Positions 32,155-43,834 of a stretch of DNA of 64,000 nucleotides are shown piece by piece. A model generated the notes under the pieces. It saw only the letters and a list, made by a program, of their open reading frames with translations, made no database searches and was not told the DNA's origin. A program made the position numbers and the translations under genes. Numbering within the stretch: position 1 is the stretch's first letter; every line of letters starts with the position of its first letter. This DNA comes from Humulus lupulus (lineage: Eukaryota > Streptophyta > Magnoliopsida > Rosales > Cannabaceae): the NCBI RefSeq assembly GCF_963169125.1, contig NC_084802.1:30013107-30077106 (forward strand), given 5' to 3'.

Positions 32155-32480
32155 ATGTCTTTCAATAACCCTGATTATATTGTTGCAAATAATCTAGTTA
32201 AAGATTTTGATGATAATAGAAATTTAGACGGTTTCAGTTCTTCTGCTACGTCTGGTCAAGATAAAGCTAGAAACCATCAACTTAATACTATAATTGATTG
32301 CATGAAAAAAAAAATAGATAAAATAAGTGAAAGAATAAATAGAGACGAACCACAAAAAAAAAATTGAAACTGACATAGATCAGCTAGTAAAACAGATTAG
32401 TAAATTAAAAATTGAGGAAAACGTGGTAATAAAAAATAAAAAAGAATTTAGTAATAAATTTGAAAGATATGTCGAATAGA
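32155..32480 (+). pseudogene. Viral ORF2-like, frame break in an A run
   Basis: ATG at 32155; open to a stop at 32365-32367 just after a run of ten A at 32354-32363. The following sequence stays open in another frame up to a TAG at about 32478, overlapping the next ATG at 32469. A change in the A run would explain the break. The resulting span of about 108 codons is the size of tungrovirus P2 and of badnavirus ORF2. Helical Lys/Glu-rich C-terminus. Confidence 0.5.
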
Positions 32481-32708
32481 TCAGGCCAGCCAAGCCAGAC
32501 ACAAGTAAATAGTCATTTTAGTAATCTAAGGAATAGTAGATCCTTCAGTAGAAGATTTACTGTCATTTTAGATCGAATAACTAGTAATAATAACCAAGAA
32601 ATATTATCTTTAGATGAAGTAGTAGATATTAATGAATCCTATGATAGATTTACACAAGAAACATTAGTATTAAATAATGCCCGACAATTATACTATACTG
32701 GAAGATGA
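32460..32708 (+). pseudogene. Viral polyprotein N-terminus
   Basis: ATG at 32460 or, more likely, 32469 (overlapping the ORF2 stop). Open for about 80 codons (SNRSGQPSQTQVNSHFSNLR...) to a TGA at 32706-32708. The sequence leads on to the movement-protein region after another interruption. Start of the large ORF3-type polyprotein. Confidence 0.55.
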
Positions 32709-32852
32709 CAGCCTAATAGAGGCCTTTTCAGTCATCAAAGAGAAATACCAATAATAGTCAATGATAACAACTATCAAAATTTACAAATAATCCCTAACAA
32801 AACTATTAGAAACCTCATAAAAGAAGACAAATATAAATATATTCATCAAGGT

Positions 32853-33536
32853 TTGTATATAATAGGAATAAAAGGACTAGTAAGGAAAAAATTAGGAGCA
32901 AAAGTTTTATTAATATTATATGATGGAAGTATAGAAGATGATAGAAAAAGTATTATCTCTATGATGGAAGTAGACATGAATAATAATTATGGATTATTCT
33001 TTGTAACTCCAGACTTTATGATGATGATTAAAGATATAGGAAGTATTAAACTAAGAATTCAAAGTAGAGGATACAAAAATATAGACCGAGAAAATCTCAT
33101 AATATGTACTGGATTTCAAGGAAAATTAATACATAATACTAGCATAAGATTCAATTTAAAAATAGAAAAAGTAATAGAAACCCTTCAAAGTAAAGGAATA
33201 AAAATGATAAAACCTCTCGAATACTCTTCACAACTATTAGAAGGAAAAGAATGGGATGTAAAATTAAAAGAAAATATAAGTGTTCCCACCAATGGAAGTA
33301 TATATCAAAATAATAATAGACTTAGTATTTCATTTTCAGATTATGGAGAACAAAGTAACAAAGAATTAGAAGACGATGAAAAAGATAATATGGATAAAAA
33401 TATAGATGAATTTAAAAATCAAATATTAATCATCATAGAAAAATTCAAAAATGAAAATATTACAGAAGAAAATAATACTGAAGTATCTGATATTTCATAT
33501 AAAAAAGATTTTATGCAAATAGTAATCTATTTTTAA
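32853..33536 (+). pseudogene. Viral movement-protein region
   Basis: 227 open codons. The stretch IGIKGLVRKKLGAKVLLILY, the MEVDMNNNYGLFFVTPDFMM block and the CTGFQG region follow the 30K-type movement-protein pattern of badnavirus polyproteins (cell-to-cell movement through plasmodesmata). The acidic C-terminal tail ends in a stop at 33534-33536 that cuts the polyprotein before the coat region. The Met at 32853 is internal, not a natural start. Confidence 0.65.
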
Positions 33537-33540
33537 GACC

Positions 33541-34094
33541 CCATACTAGAACAATTGAACCATTAAGCGAAGGAAATTTCCCTAGACAACCTGTATATCC
33601 TTATAGTTACCAAGGAGAACATAAGTATAAGAGTAGAGGTCAGAGAGAAAGAGATTTAAGTATAAATTGGAATAATAATAAACAATTAAATATAATAAAT
33701 ATTGACCCCCAACTATGGAATTCAGTAATAATGAGTTGGAAGGCAGAAATAATAAGAGAATATATAAAAAATTAGCATAATCACACTGGAGAAGAAATGT
33801 ATGCTTATTAGAAAATTATTTAGGAGAAACAGTAAAAGCACATTGGGAGAGGTATAAAGCTCAGTACCCTAATGAAATAAAAGAATTAATTGATTTAGGA
33901 AATAATCCTTATAATTTTGTTAATAAAATACATCTTTTAATAACAGGAGAAGATCCTAATAGTGGATTATTAAGTGTTCAACAAGATGCTATGAAAAAAC
34001 TAGGGATTGGAAATATATTAAAGTTTATATTAATGATTTTGTAAAATTAGGAAGTATTTCAGGAAACGCTATTAATAGTGAATTAGGAGATAAA
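33541..34094 (+). pseudogene. Viral coat-protein N-terminal region, disrupted
   Basis: Short open pieces in different frames (for example DPQLWNSVIMSWKAEIIREY near 33700) joined by stops around 33774, 33810 and a frame change near 34005-34020. By position this is the capsid domain between movement protein and zinc knuckle. Confidence 0.5.
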
Positions 34095-36100
34095 ATGCTA
34101 ATAAAATTACCTGGAGCTTTAGGAACAGAAATAGTAAACTCATGGAATAATAACATGGCACACACTAGAAATACGACCATGGATAGTTTAAGTATAAGAG
34201 GAAATTTTATCCTAAAACATTTAGTAGATAAATGTTCTTTTATCCAAATACAAAAACAATTAAAAGGAGACAATTTTAGTTTTTGTAGTAATATATCTAC
34301 TCCACAACAATATGGAATAAAAGATAGAGAGTATAAACCAAGACATCATAAAAAATATAAAGGGAATAAAAAGTACTACCAATTAAGACGAAGTAACACT
34401 AAAATACCTTTCCTTCAAAAAGGTAGGCATGTAAGAAGATATAATGATAAAAGAGATTATCGAAATAAAATAACATGTTTTTCTTGTGGAGAAATAGGAC
34501 ACGTCTCTACTAGTTGCAGAAAGAAAAATAATAATTTTAGTAGAGAATCAATGTTAGTAGAACAATTTAATATGGATTTCCTTAATGTTGAAGATGATAT
34601 GTCTGATACAGAAAGTATTTATAGTATAGAAGAAATAGACCTAGACCAAATTATAGAAGAACAAAATAATAGTTCAGATGAAGAAGAATACCCTGTTAAT
34701 ATAAATCCAGAATATGAGAAATTAAATGAATTTATGGATATTGGAGAATGTATACATAACTGGGAAATAAATAAAGGAAGCTTAGGAAGAGCATGTAGTA
34801 ATTGTAAATTCTACCCCAGCTATAGTAAAAGAGCAAAATGTAGTAACTGTTTTGAAGAAACGTGCATTAAATGTATTAATAAATTATATCGAACTAATAT
34901 AGGAGAAGTCAGTCAAATAAATAAAATTAATAGAAATTTAATAATAGAAGAAAGAATTAGAACACTTGAAAATAGAGTAGCACTTTTAGAAGAAGAAATA
35001 ATAAATTATCAACATATTAATAATACCATAAATAATCAAGAAGAGCAAACTGAACTGATAGATGCTATACCTTTAGTCTGTAATTCTAGTAATCTATACA
35101 GTCTAAAAATAAAAGGATTATTCATCCATAAAGATATAAAAATAGAAATAATCTATTTTATTGACACAGGATGTAGTTCTGTAGTAATGGATAGTACACT
35201 AATACCTAGAAAATATTGGAAAACATCTAGTACACCAAGAATAACCCAACATATGGATACAAATACTTTTGAATATAAATATTATCTTGACACTTGTAAA
35301 TTTCGATTCTTTACAAGTTGTGATGATTATAGCAACGAGTATCAATCAGGTCAAGTATGGCTTAGAGACTTAAAAATGAATAATATAGATATTATTATAG
35401 GATTAGATTTTCTATTAAAACAAAATGGAGGCATTAACATTACTAAAGACTATGTTAATATTTATAAAATGGCTAGTATTATACCCATTCAATCAGAGTT
35501 GTTGCGGAAGCGTGGTGGCTATCCTAGTAATTTAGAAAACACCCAATGTAACTGTAAAATATTAGGATCATGTAAAAATTTAATAAAAGAAAATACAGAA
35601 GAAAATGAATTAGTAGATATAATAAAAGAAATAAAACTAGATAGAGAAATAATAACAGGAAAAGAATTATACGACTTAATATTTAGTAACAATATAGAAC
35701 ATTTAATATATAAACTACAAAAACAAGGAAATATCGGAGATAGTATGAAAAATTTAAAACAAAATGATAATCCAATATGTAAATTATTAATAAAAAATCC
35801 AGATTATAAAATAATTGGTCAAGCACTAAAATTTAATCCTATAGACATAGAAGATTTTAAAGATCATATTGACGAATTATTAAAAAATAAATTTATTAGA
35901 CATAGTGACTCACCACATAGGAGTCCTGCTTTTCTAGTAAGAAACCATAGTGAAATAGTTAGGGGAAAAAGTAGAATGGTAATAAATTATAAAAGATTAA
36001 ATGATAATACTGAAGATGACTCTTATAATATTCCTAATAAAGATGTTTTAATAAATAAAATACAAGGTTGCATAAATTTAGTAAATTCCGCAGCAACTCT
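34095..36100 (+). pseudogene. Viral coat C-terminus, aspartic protease and truncated RT
   Basis: Uninterrupted frame with, in order: capsid C-terminus; basic region; CCHC knuckle CFSCGEIGHVSTSC (34476-34517); acidic stretch; second Cys cluster at 34794-34874 with spacing CX2CX11CX2CX4CX2C; a heptad-like helix; protease active site IDTGCSSVV (Asp at 35163-35165); IGLDFLL; then the RT N-terminal motifs SPHRSPAFLV and SRMVINYKRLND (about 35910-36005). It ends near 36080 before the catalytic YxDD motif; the last few codons before 36119 come from the flanking copia LTR. The final open length (674 codons) is striking given the breaks upstream. Confidence 0.85.
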
Positions 36101-36111
36101 TTGTTCTGCTC

Positions 36112-37751
36112 TTTGTTGAATTGTTTCAATACACAAAACACATACAAAGACACAAAATAACAGAGGTATAGTCGAACCACTAACCTCTACAAAATAAACA
36201 TTATTTTTCTAAAGATGTAAAATGAGTTTAGAAATAGAAAAAAGAGTTAACCTAGACAAGGCTGCTATGGTAAGTATTTATACACAAATATACTCACATA
36301 AGATAGCCTTTACTAGGTCTGAACGCACATGGCTCACTAAGAAATGTTTTCTTAAATAATCAATCAATTACATTGAATCATTCGAGATCTAAGGAAATAG
36401 ACAGACTTTCTATAGCAATAGATCAGCCCATATCTGAGCTGACATTGCAAGATCTTATCTTCAGTTTTAATGAGGATCAATCCGATCCTATCTGTTGAAA
36501 TCTGGTCATAAGAATCAAGTTTTCAAATAAAATCAACCATATATAAAATAAATCAACATTTATTATTTGATTCATATGTTAAAAACTAAGTATATTGTCA
36601 AACCTTCTATAAATAGAATAGATTGATATAATCAGCTTTTTATATAATCATAACATAAATGCGAACAGAATAAAAATGAAATGATCTTCTATTGAATGCC
36701 GAGATTACAAGAAATAAATCAAAAAATATTTTGTCAAATGTAATTTTCCAAAAATGGAATTTACAAGTACCCTGGGCTAAATTGAGGCATTTTATATCTC
36801 TTTCCAAAATAATTAAATATGTCATTTTCTATTTTTAGTTATTATTTTTTGTCCAAGGTTGTTGTTTGTAATCCTTTTTTGGCCTCTTCATACAGAAGGC
36901 CAATAAAATGTGATTCAATAGCCTCGGGCCAAGAAGCATGATCGTCAATGTCTACATTCTTCGCTTCCATCTATTCATAATTTTAACTATCACAATCTAT
37001 ATCTTCATAAATAATGCTTCTTTTAAATTTATTAGCCAAAGTTTTCAAAATCAGACATTTAAATCAAAGAATTCCAGAGATGTGAAGAAAGTAGAGCGAG
37101 GGAGAAATAGAGCTCACCTCAGATGATACAAACTGAGAGCAGAGGGACTACAATGGTATGATGGTGGTGTGGTTGGCTACTACTTCAATAATAGAAGATA
37201 AAAGAAAGCAAGCAAAACTTTTAGATTAGTATTCATCAATCAGTTAAACAAAAAAAATATGTCTAACAACAGTAATTGAAGTAACATCATTATATTACAA
37301 GAAATTATTACAAAGGAAGCCAAAGTCAATACAAACATAATCTATACTCTAAATAATTATATATATATTTAAAAATTCCCTAAGGGTATCAATTGAGTGT
37401 ATATTAAAAGCAACAAAATAGCCCGTGAATAGCACGCACAAAAATGGACAGAGAAATAACTCTGTCATTCATGAACCTTTATTGTTTGGGCATTGGAAAT
37501 ATATAATACAATATATATATATTAATATAAGTTAAATATATATCAAATCAGTACAGTAAAAATTATAAACTTTGTAACAATTGTACTTAATATATTTATA
37601 TGCATATGCACATTATATATTTATATTAAAGATGATTCAAATCAAACCATTATATGGACCTAAATGAAAGAAAATGATGATGAGTCTTTATGTTCTCTGT
37701 TTGGTTCTACATGTAAAGAAAGAAGTTCAAACCATATGATAAGGAATATAG
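36112..37751 (+). repeat. 1.65-kb direct repeat, copy 2 (right flank of viral insert)
   Basis: Matches 16032-17681 from TGCTCTTTGTTGAATTG to GGAATATAG, with the last nine shared bases (41415-41423) displaced by the solo LTR at 37752-41409. Includes the copia LTR TATA box in minus sense (36282-36275). Joined to viral RT at about 36080-36111 with short CTCTTTGTT repeats at the junction. Confidence 0.85.
36842..36970 (-). pseudogene. Myb/SANT-like first coding exon fragment, copy 2
   Basis: Duplicate of 16765-16893: ATG at 36970, same 42 codons by eye, ending in TAA (36844-36842) instead of TGA. The same weak similarity applies. Confidence 0.35.
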
Positions 37752-40700
37752 TGTAGTGCACCAAATTTTTTTTTTTTAGATTATTTAAATTCTGTGTTTT
37801 ATTTTATTTAAATGTTAAGTATGATGAATTGTTTTATTTAAATGTTGTTTATTTTATTTAGTTGTTGTTTGTTTTATTTGATTGTTTGTTATTTTATTTA
37901 ATTGTTAGAATTGTTTGGTATAATTTTTTGAATTTAAATTTGTTAATTGTTTGTTTGGTTAATTATTTTAGTATGTGAATAATTGTGTAACATGTTTATT
38001 TTACTATTAGTGTTACATTTTAAATAAGTGTGACAATTGAGGTAATTATGTGAGTTTTGGTTGAATGCACTAAGGTGCATGGTAGATAGTGATGCACCCT
38101 AGTGTTTTAGTGTGTGCTAGTATATGGTAATAGGGTGCACATGTGTGGATTTTCTACACAATTTATAATTGCCATTTATTGATATTTTTGGGTAGTTTTA
38201 TTTTAATAAATAGGAAAATAAATAAATAAAATTCAAAAAGGGCAAGTGTTGGGTGTGTAGTGTAGTGGGAAAGGGATTGATTTTCCATTTATTTTCCTAA
38301 GGCAATAAATTCAAAAATTGGAAGAAACTATCTATTTGGGATAGGAATGTGATCACCCTTTATTCTTTTATATCTATTATCATAAAAGAAAATGATAAGA
38401 AAATTACGAGAAAATTAAATGGGAATAATGGAAATAGGAAACTTACCATTTTATGTTGGTGAGGCTTTATTGAGAGAGTTGAATAAAGGGGAAAGGAAAG
38501 GAAGAGGAGAGCATGTTCCTTGTGGCTGCCATGACCTAGAGAGAGAGAGAGAGGGTGGCGTGTTAGAGAGAGAGGGAGAAGAAGAAAGAAAGGAAGAAAG
38601 AAGAAGAAGGAGAAGAGGAACCAAGTCTAGAGTATGTTTTCTTGTATTTTTGTTTGTCTAATCTCTTTTTCTTGATTATATGATATTGACTTTGTTTATT
38701 TGTTGTGTGTGATTGGATTTCTTTCTCCTCCTCATGGTGTTTTTAAAAAAAAAAAACCCTAGGCTTGAATAAGGGGTGTGAAGTTTGGGTGTTGATCATT
38801 TTAAATTCTTGATTTTTCAATCAAGAGAGGTATCAAATCTATAACCCTTATGATATGATGTTCATGGATTGATGGAGTGTTTTCTTATAATTTTATGCAT
38901 GGGTTTATGTTGTTGGGTTTGATTTTTATGGTTGTGTAATAAGAATATGTGTAGTGATGATCAATGTTTAAAATACATGAAAGAATAGGTTATTTTTTTT
39001 ATTGTATGTGTTTCGGCCTAAAGGGGTATTCAAAAGCATGATTGTTATTTTATTATGTTTTATGTCAATGAAAATTTTAGAAACATGATAGGTTGTGGCA
39101 AGATCTTGTATGAAGTGATGATGGTTGTGATTTTTGGAATAATTGCATGGTAATAATGTATTGAGAATATATGTAATACAAGATCAATGGTGGTTGTTGT
39201 TCATGACTAGTGAATAAGTTCTAAGGTGAATGATGAATTATTGTATAGTCATGATGTGATTAAAATGGATAAAGAGGTTAGAAGCATGCTAGGGTTTGTG
39301 TTGAAATATTGTGCATAAATGAGCATGAATTTTGTGAATATAATGAAAGGAATAATTTTTTATGATCTAATGTGCTTGCTGATTTTTGTACAAAAATGAT
39401 GTTGTTCATGATGAGATTAATGTTTTGAGTGCTCAAATAAAGTTTGCAAATGTTTTGATGTTTTAAGAAATTTAATGTGAAGTTTAATTATGCTTTGAAA
39501 TTATATTGTATATAAATAATTTCCTACAGAATTTTTATTGAATTTTTAGAAAAATATGAGGTTTTAAATTGAATATGGTGATTTTTAAAGGTAAAAATAG
39601 TTGCTGGAATTTTTGTGAGAAAATGTGAAGTGTGTTTCACTAAAATAAATTTGATGAGTTTTTTTGGAACAAATTATTATCCTAAGTTATGGTAATATTG
39701 AAAAATTGTATTTTAAAATGGTATGAATGCATATTTTGATAAGTTATGATTTTCCTTTATTTTGTTTGAGATTAATATTTAGATTCTATTTATTGTGATT
39801 TTTAAAGAAATTAAATAATGGCTGAAAGTTTGGTTTAAAAGGTTTAAAAAGTGATTATTTAAATTGTCACATATGGATTTATGTTACATAAAACTAAGTC
39901 TTAAATAATTTAAATAAAAATATAGTTTTCCCACACTTAAAAATATATTTTCTCACACCATTTATGTGACACAATTAACCAATGTTAAATTTTGTTTTTT
40001 TCTAAAGAAACATATTAAAAATAGGTATTTTAATTAATTCAAAGCTTTTTGGTTAATTCTTTGTAATTTGAGATTAATAAATGAAATTGTCACATATTTT
40101 ATTTTTAAGCTAAATCAAATTATTTTATAAAATAAAATGATGTTTTGAGAAATTTTAAGAAAAATAAAGTATGTTATATGTCTATTAATTTTAAAACAAT
40201 AAAAGTAAGAAATGTAGAATTATCGTTTTTAAAACATCGCAATTACATAATGTTCCCACGTATGCATGTTACATACAAATCCACTTTTACGTCCAAAATT
40301 ATGTTTATTATTCAACTATGTGGTTTTTATAAAAAGATCATGCATGTAAAATAGGTAAAATGAGCATTATTCTTTTATGGTTTTATGTGTAGTTAAGAAT
40401 AATTGCATGTTATGTGTAACTGTTATTATGTGTGCATGGCCCATGCACACATGAGTTGCATGGGAGGGCAAAATAGTAATTTTATGAACCTAGGAAATGT
40501 TGTTTTGATTATGATATAGGCTCGTTGAAAGATTGTGAAAATTTCTTAGCTTGGACCTGAGGTAAGGAAGTTAGATAGATTCTATGATTTTATGCTATGA
40601 ATGGTAAGACTGTTGTATGAATGAATTGTTATGAATTATGAATGCCATACTGTGATGATATGTTGAATATGATATGTTTATGGATGTTAGACACATCCAA

Positions 40701-41409
40701 CGAGTTACTATAGATATAAAGACGTAACTCATAGGGCGGACGCGCCGAGGTTATTCAAGGACCAGAGACTCTTGTTTACCTCATAGGGTGACATGGACAA
40801 GTTAGCAGGCCATGTTCACCATGAATGCTGTATGAATATGATTAGGGTGACATGGACAACTAGCGAGCCATGCTCATCATGTATGCTGTATGAATGTGAT
40901 ATGATGATATGTTACAAATACGTTATGATATGTTACGAAAATGTTATGATATGCCATGATGTTTTAGATGAACGTTAGTGTTTGTATTTGTTGTATTCTT
41001 ACTTGCTTATCGTTTGTACTTCCTTACTGGGCTTTTAGCTCACCCCCTTACTTTCCTTCCAGGTAGCAAATAAGATTTCTTTATGGCACGCGTGGTGACG
41101 TGAGGAGTTCTATCATCGTGGGGTGTATGGCGTGGGGTAATCCTATGGACGGAAAAACGATCATCTTAGAACGCCATTTAAATTATGTTTTGTTTTAAGA
41201 GACTTTCCTAATTATCAGTGGGACTCAGTTATTTAATTTTTGTTTCTTTGAACTTTGCATAAAAATTTATGTTTTCTTTTAAAACTAATGGCGCCAACTT
41301 GCATGGTTTTTAAGCAAGTCCCCACTGAGACTTTGATAATGAGTGGTATTCTTTTATAAACTATGTTATGCGAATGTTTTATAAGTATTAGTTTAGGGCG
41401 TTCTTTACA
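37752..41409 (+). mobile_element. Solo LTR, Tekay-like, 3.7 kb
   Basis: TGTAGTGCACC...GTTCTTTACA with perfect target duplication TATAG (37747-37751 and 41410-41414). No retroviral domains over 3658 bp. Purine-rich simple sequence at about 38538-38620. The GGGCTTTTAGCTCAC box near its right end (41020-41074) matches boxes in the other Tekay-like LTRs. The short Arg/Glu-rich ORF at 38419 is low complexity and not counted. Confidence 0.85.
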
Positions 41410-41414
41410 TATAG

Positions 41415-41973
41415 CCACTTAGTACTTCATCTCCTCCTTATTGGTTTTCTAATGTTGTATTAGATTGGTTTTCACTTCCTTCAATATCTTCTATAGGAGT
41501 GACATCAACTCAATATTGTTCAAACATAATATCATTTATAGAGTGCATTCTAATCCAAATGTGGATAGCACAAAAAACAGAAAAGCAAGTAGACAAAACT
41601 TGAATTTCTGTATTCTATACCATTTGAGCAGAAAATCACATTAATATATATATATAGATCCAGCTGATTGACGGACATATATATAATATCAAGAAAGACA
41701 TACTACAGATTTAAGCAAAGTGTGCACTCGTCAAGTTCTCTCATAGCAAAAGAATGTATGATTTGATGTTATAAACTTATAATTAGCAACACTTTTGTAT
41801 ACTGCATCAAGGCCTAATGATTGAAATCGTTGATTATATGAAGACTAATAAATAATCTGACTAATAGCAAGAATAAGCATTGCATTCACAAATACCAAAC
41901 ATACATATCCTGATATCAACTACCAAAAATGTATTCAAAAGACAACAAATTAAACAAATTCAATCAAGTGTGT
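41415..41973. other. AT-rich DNA after direct repeat copy 2
   Basis: First nine bases complete the direct repeat; the rest has no counterpart in the window and no coding potential. Probably the original flank of the duplicated locus. Confidence 0.4.
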
Positions 41974-42591
41974 TGTAACACCCCAAATTTGCTAATAAGG
42001 CTTAGTGCCTTGATTAGCGTGCCGGAAAGGCAATAATTGATATAACTATGTTATTATGTGGATTAAATGATTATGTGATTAGAAATGCATGTTTAGGTGA
42101 ATTACAAATGCATGTAGGCCCATTTTGGTTAATAAGGGCATACTTGTAACTTTGGCCCGTTGAGGGCATAAATGTGAATTATATGTGTGTTGTGCTTAAG
42201 ACCACGAGATTATGGTGATATATTTGTGATGTGTGATCCGAGATGGTTCTAGGAAGTGGAATAGCAATATAGTCACAACGGGGTCAAATACCCGTCTCGA
42301 GGGGAGCCTAGGTGTATTTTGGGAATATAGCATGTGTTCGGGGTTACCGGGTAACAGGTGACTATTTAGTGATCATTTGGGTATGTCAGGATTAAATGAG
42401 GATTTATAGGAATACTCGAGGAATTAGGGGGATGTGGTAACTGACGGGATTGCCCTTAGTGGCATTAAAGGATTAAGGATATACATAGGGATATTTTGGA
42501 CTTATGCAGCTGAGGATAGACTCAGTCCAAATAGGATTCTAGAACTAAGGGGAAACAAAAGAAAAAGCAACAAAACATAAACCTCAAACTC

Positions 42592-42651
<60 letters not shown>

Positions 42652-42945
42652 CTTTGGAGGGGAATGGGGAAATTTTGGAGGTAAAGCTCAGAATCAAGGC
42701 TAGGATTTGTTGAGGATTGAAGCTATAAGTGATGGAAACTAGCTCAGGGTCAAGATCATTACAAAGGTAAGGATTAGAACACGTTTTGTTCTTAAATATC
42801 TCTGTGTATTTTTAGAGTTTTGGGGTTTGGAACTCAAGTGGTTGAATTTAGGTGGTAATGAGGTTTTTCAGGGATAGGCCACACGCACAGGGCTTGGACT
42901 GCTCTATGCGTGTGGCACATCAGATGTATCTGATATTGTTTTTTC
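41974..42945 (+). mobile_element. Tekay-like LTR fragment, opposite orientation to 44592-46996
   Basis: Begins TGTAACACCCCAAATTTGC and aligns over several hundred bases to the reverse complement of 46996 leftward (shared blocks GCTAATAAGGCTT, CTTGATTAG, CTCGAGGAATTAG). Contains the (CT)n microsatellite. No second end seen, so it is truncated near the copia LTR. The exact right limit is uncertain. Confidence 0.7.
42594..42648. repeat. (CT)n microsatellite
   Basis: About 27 uninterrupted CT units inside the LTR fragment; the related LTR at 44592-46996 has a short interrupted GA tract at the equivalent place (about 46320-46370). Confidence 0.95.
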
Positions 42946-43001
42946 AATTTTATTTTTTTAATTAATTAAATAAACATTTTAAAAGGGGTTTTAAAATGGT
43001 A

Positions 43002-43538
43002 TGTTAGATATTTGTCTATCATCATTATTATTATTATAAAAGGTAATTGATTTTTCTTCATTATGATTATTATGGTAATAATGTCTATATATTCTATTTG
43101 ATAGAAAATAGAAGCAACAAGTTTTTGACAAGTTTGAAATAGAGAAGAAAAAGCAATCATCTTTTTCACAAAAAGAAAAACCTGTTCTCTCTAGCCTATA
43201 ATTGAAAGTCTCATGTGTTGAGAATACTTTTGATTCACAAAAATTGATCATTGTTCTCTATGTGTCCACCCAAATCTTGAGGTGTAGAGAACATCTTGGA
43301 AGATCTAGATGTGAGTACTCATTCAAGGATAGGAAGATTGAAATACATACGAAAAGATTCAAGGATTCTTGATAGGCTACAAGAGGTAAATCGTTTTCGT
43401 ATTATCTTAATGTTCATATTATATATTGATTAACATATTGCATATTAAAGGGTCCTCATATAACGATTGTTTATATGAATATTTTTGTTGTATACCATTA
43501 CCGCAATTTCTACTGCACACTAGGAACTGTTCCTAACA
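43002..43538 (+). mobile_element. Copia-type LTR, single
   Basis: TGTTAGATATTTG...TTCCTAACA, 537 bp, immediately followed by a primer-site-like sequence. No partner LTR in the window. Internal leader continues to 43834, where a Tekay-like LTR begins. Confidence 0.65.
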
Positions 43539-43540
43539 AT

Positions 43541-43553
43541 TGATACCAGAGCC
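43541..43553 (+). promoter_or_regulatory. Copia primer site, variant
   Basis: TTGATACCAGAGCC-type sequence two bases after the LTR end; it keeps CAGAGCC but differs from TGGTATCAGAGCC at two central positions. Confidence 0.5.
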
Positions 43554-43834
43554 ATCTTTTATCCCTGCATATGTTAATTACTATGTGGGTATCATATGCA
43601 TTTTTATATTATATGTAATATATGAATTGATGGATGTTTGTGTATGAATAGTTTATGTTCTTTAAGGGTTCTTAAGGGTTGTTTTTCATGGAGAAGGTCG
43701 GGAACGGCGAAAGCACGCTGGCCGTTAGGGCGAGACTCTCTAAGGGTAATGTATTCACCCACTTGGTGATGACTGTGAACCCAGTGTCCGGTAAAGCACC
43801 TGGGTCAGCACAGGCCGCTATATGTTTAATTGTC
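43554..43834. other. Copia leader remnant
   Basis: Sequence between primer site and the Tekay-like LTR. An open frame at 43679-43882 crosses the LTR boundary and is not credible. Nothing else seen. Confidence 0.4.

Larger units (their letters stand above)
31311..36111 (+). mobile_element. Endogenous badnavirus/tungrovirus-like insert, right part
   Basis: Very AT-rich block with caulimovirid gene order: repeat-rich intergenic region, tRNA-Met-like primer site (31539), two small ORFs, then a polyprotein with movement protein, coat protein with CCHC knuckle plus a second Cys cluster, aspartic protease and the start of RT. The second Cys cluster has the CX2CX11CX2CX4CX2C spacing known from badnaviruses and rice tungro bacilliform virus. 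The insert is cut off inside RT near 36080, so the catalytic RT motif and RNase H are absent. Several stops and frameshifts are present; it is a dead copy. Confidence 0.85.

Noticed and set aside
17682..36111. Possibility that the viral insert could be a replication-competent integrant
   Set aside because: RT is truncated before its catalytic motif, RNase H is absent, several ORFs carry stops or frame breaks, and a 12.6-kb retrotransposon interrupts it.
16032..37751. Interpreting the 1.65-kb direct repeats as LTRs of one large element carrying the viral genes
   Set aside because: The left copy is part of a copia LTR oriented by its own primer site plus unrelated flanking DNA, the right copy lacks the LTR end, and the viral genes have their own primer site.
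38419..38661. 80-codon Arg/Glu-rich ORF
   Set aside because: Low-complexity GA-rich sequence inside a solo LTR; no domain and no conservation evidence.
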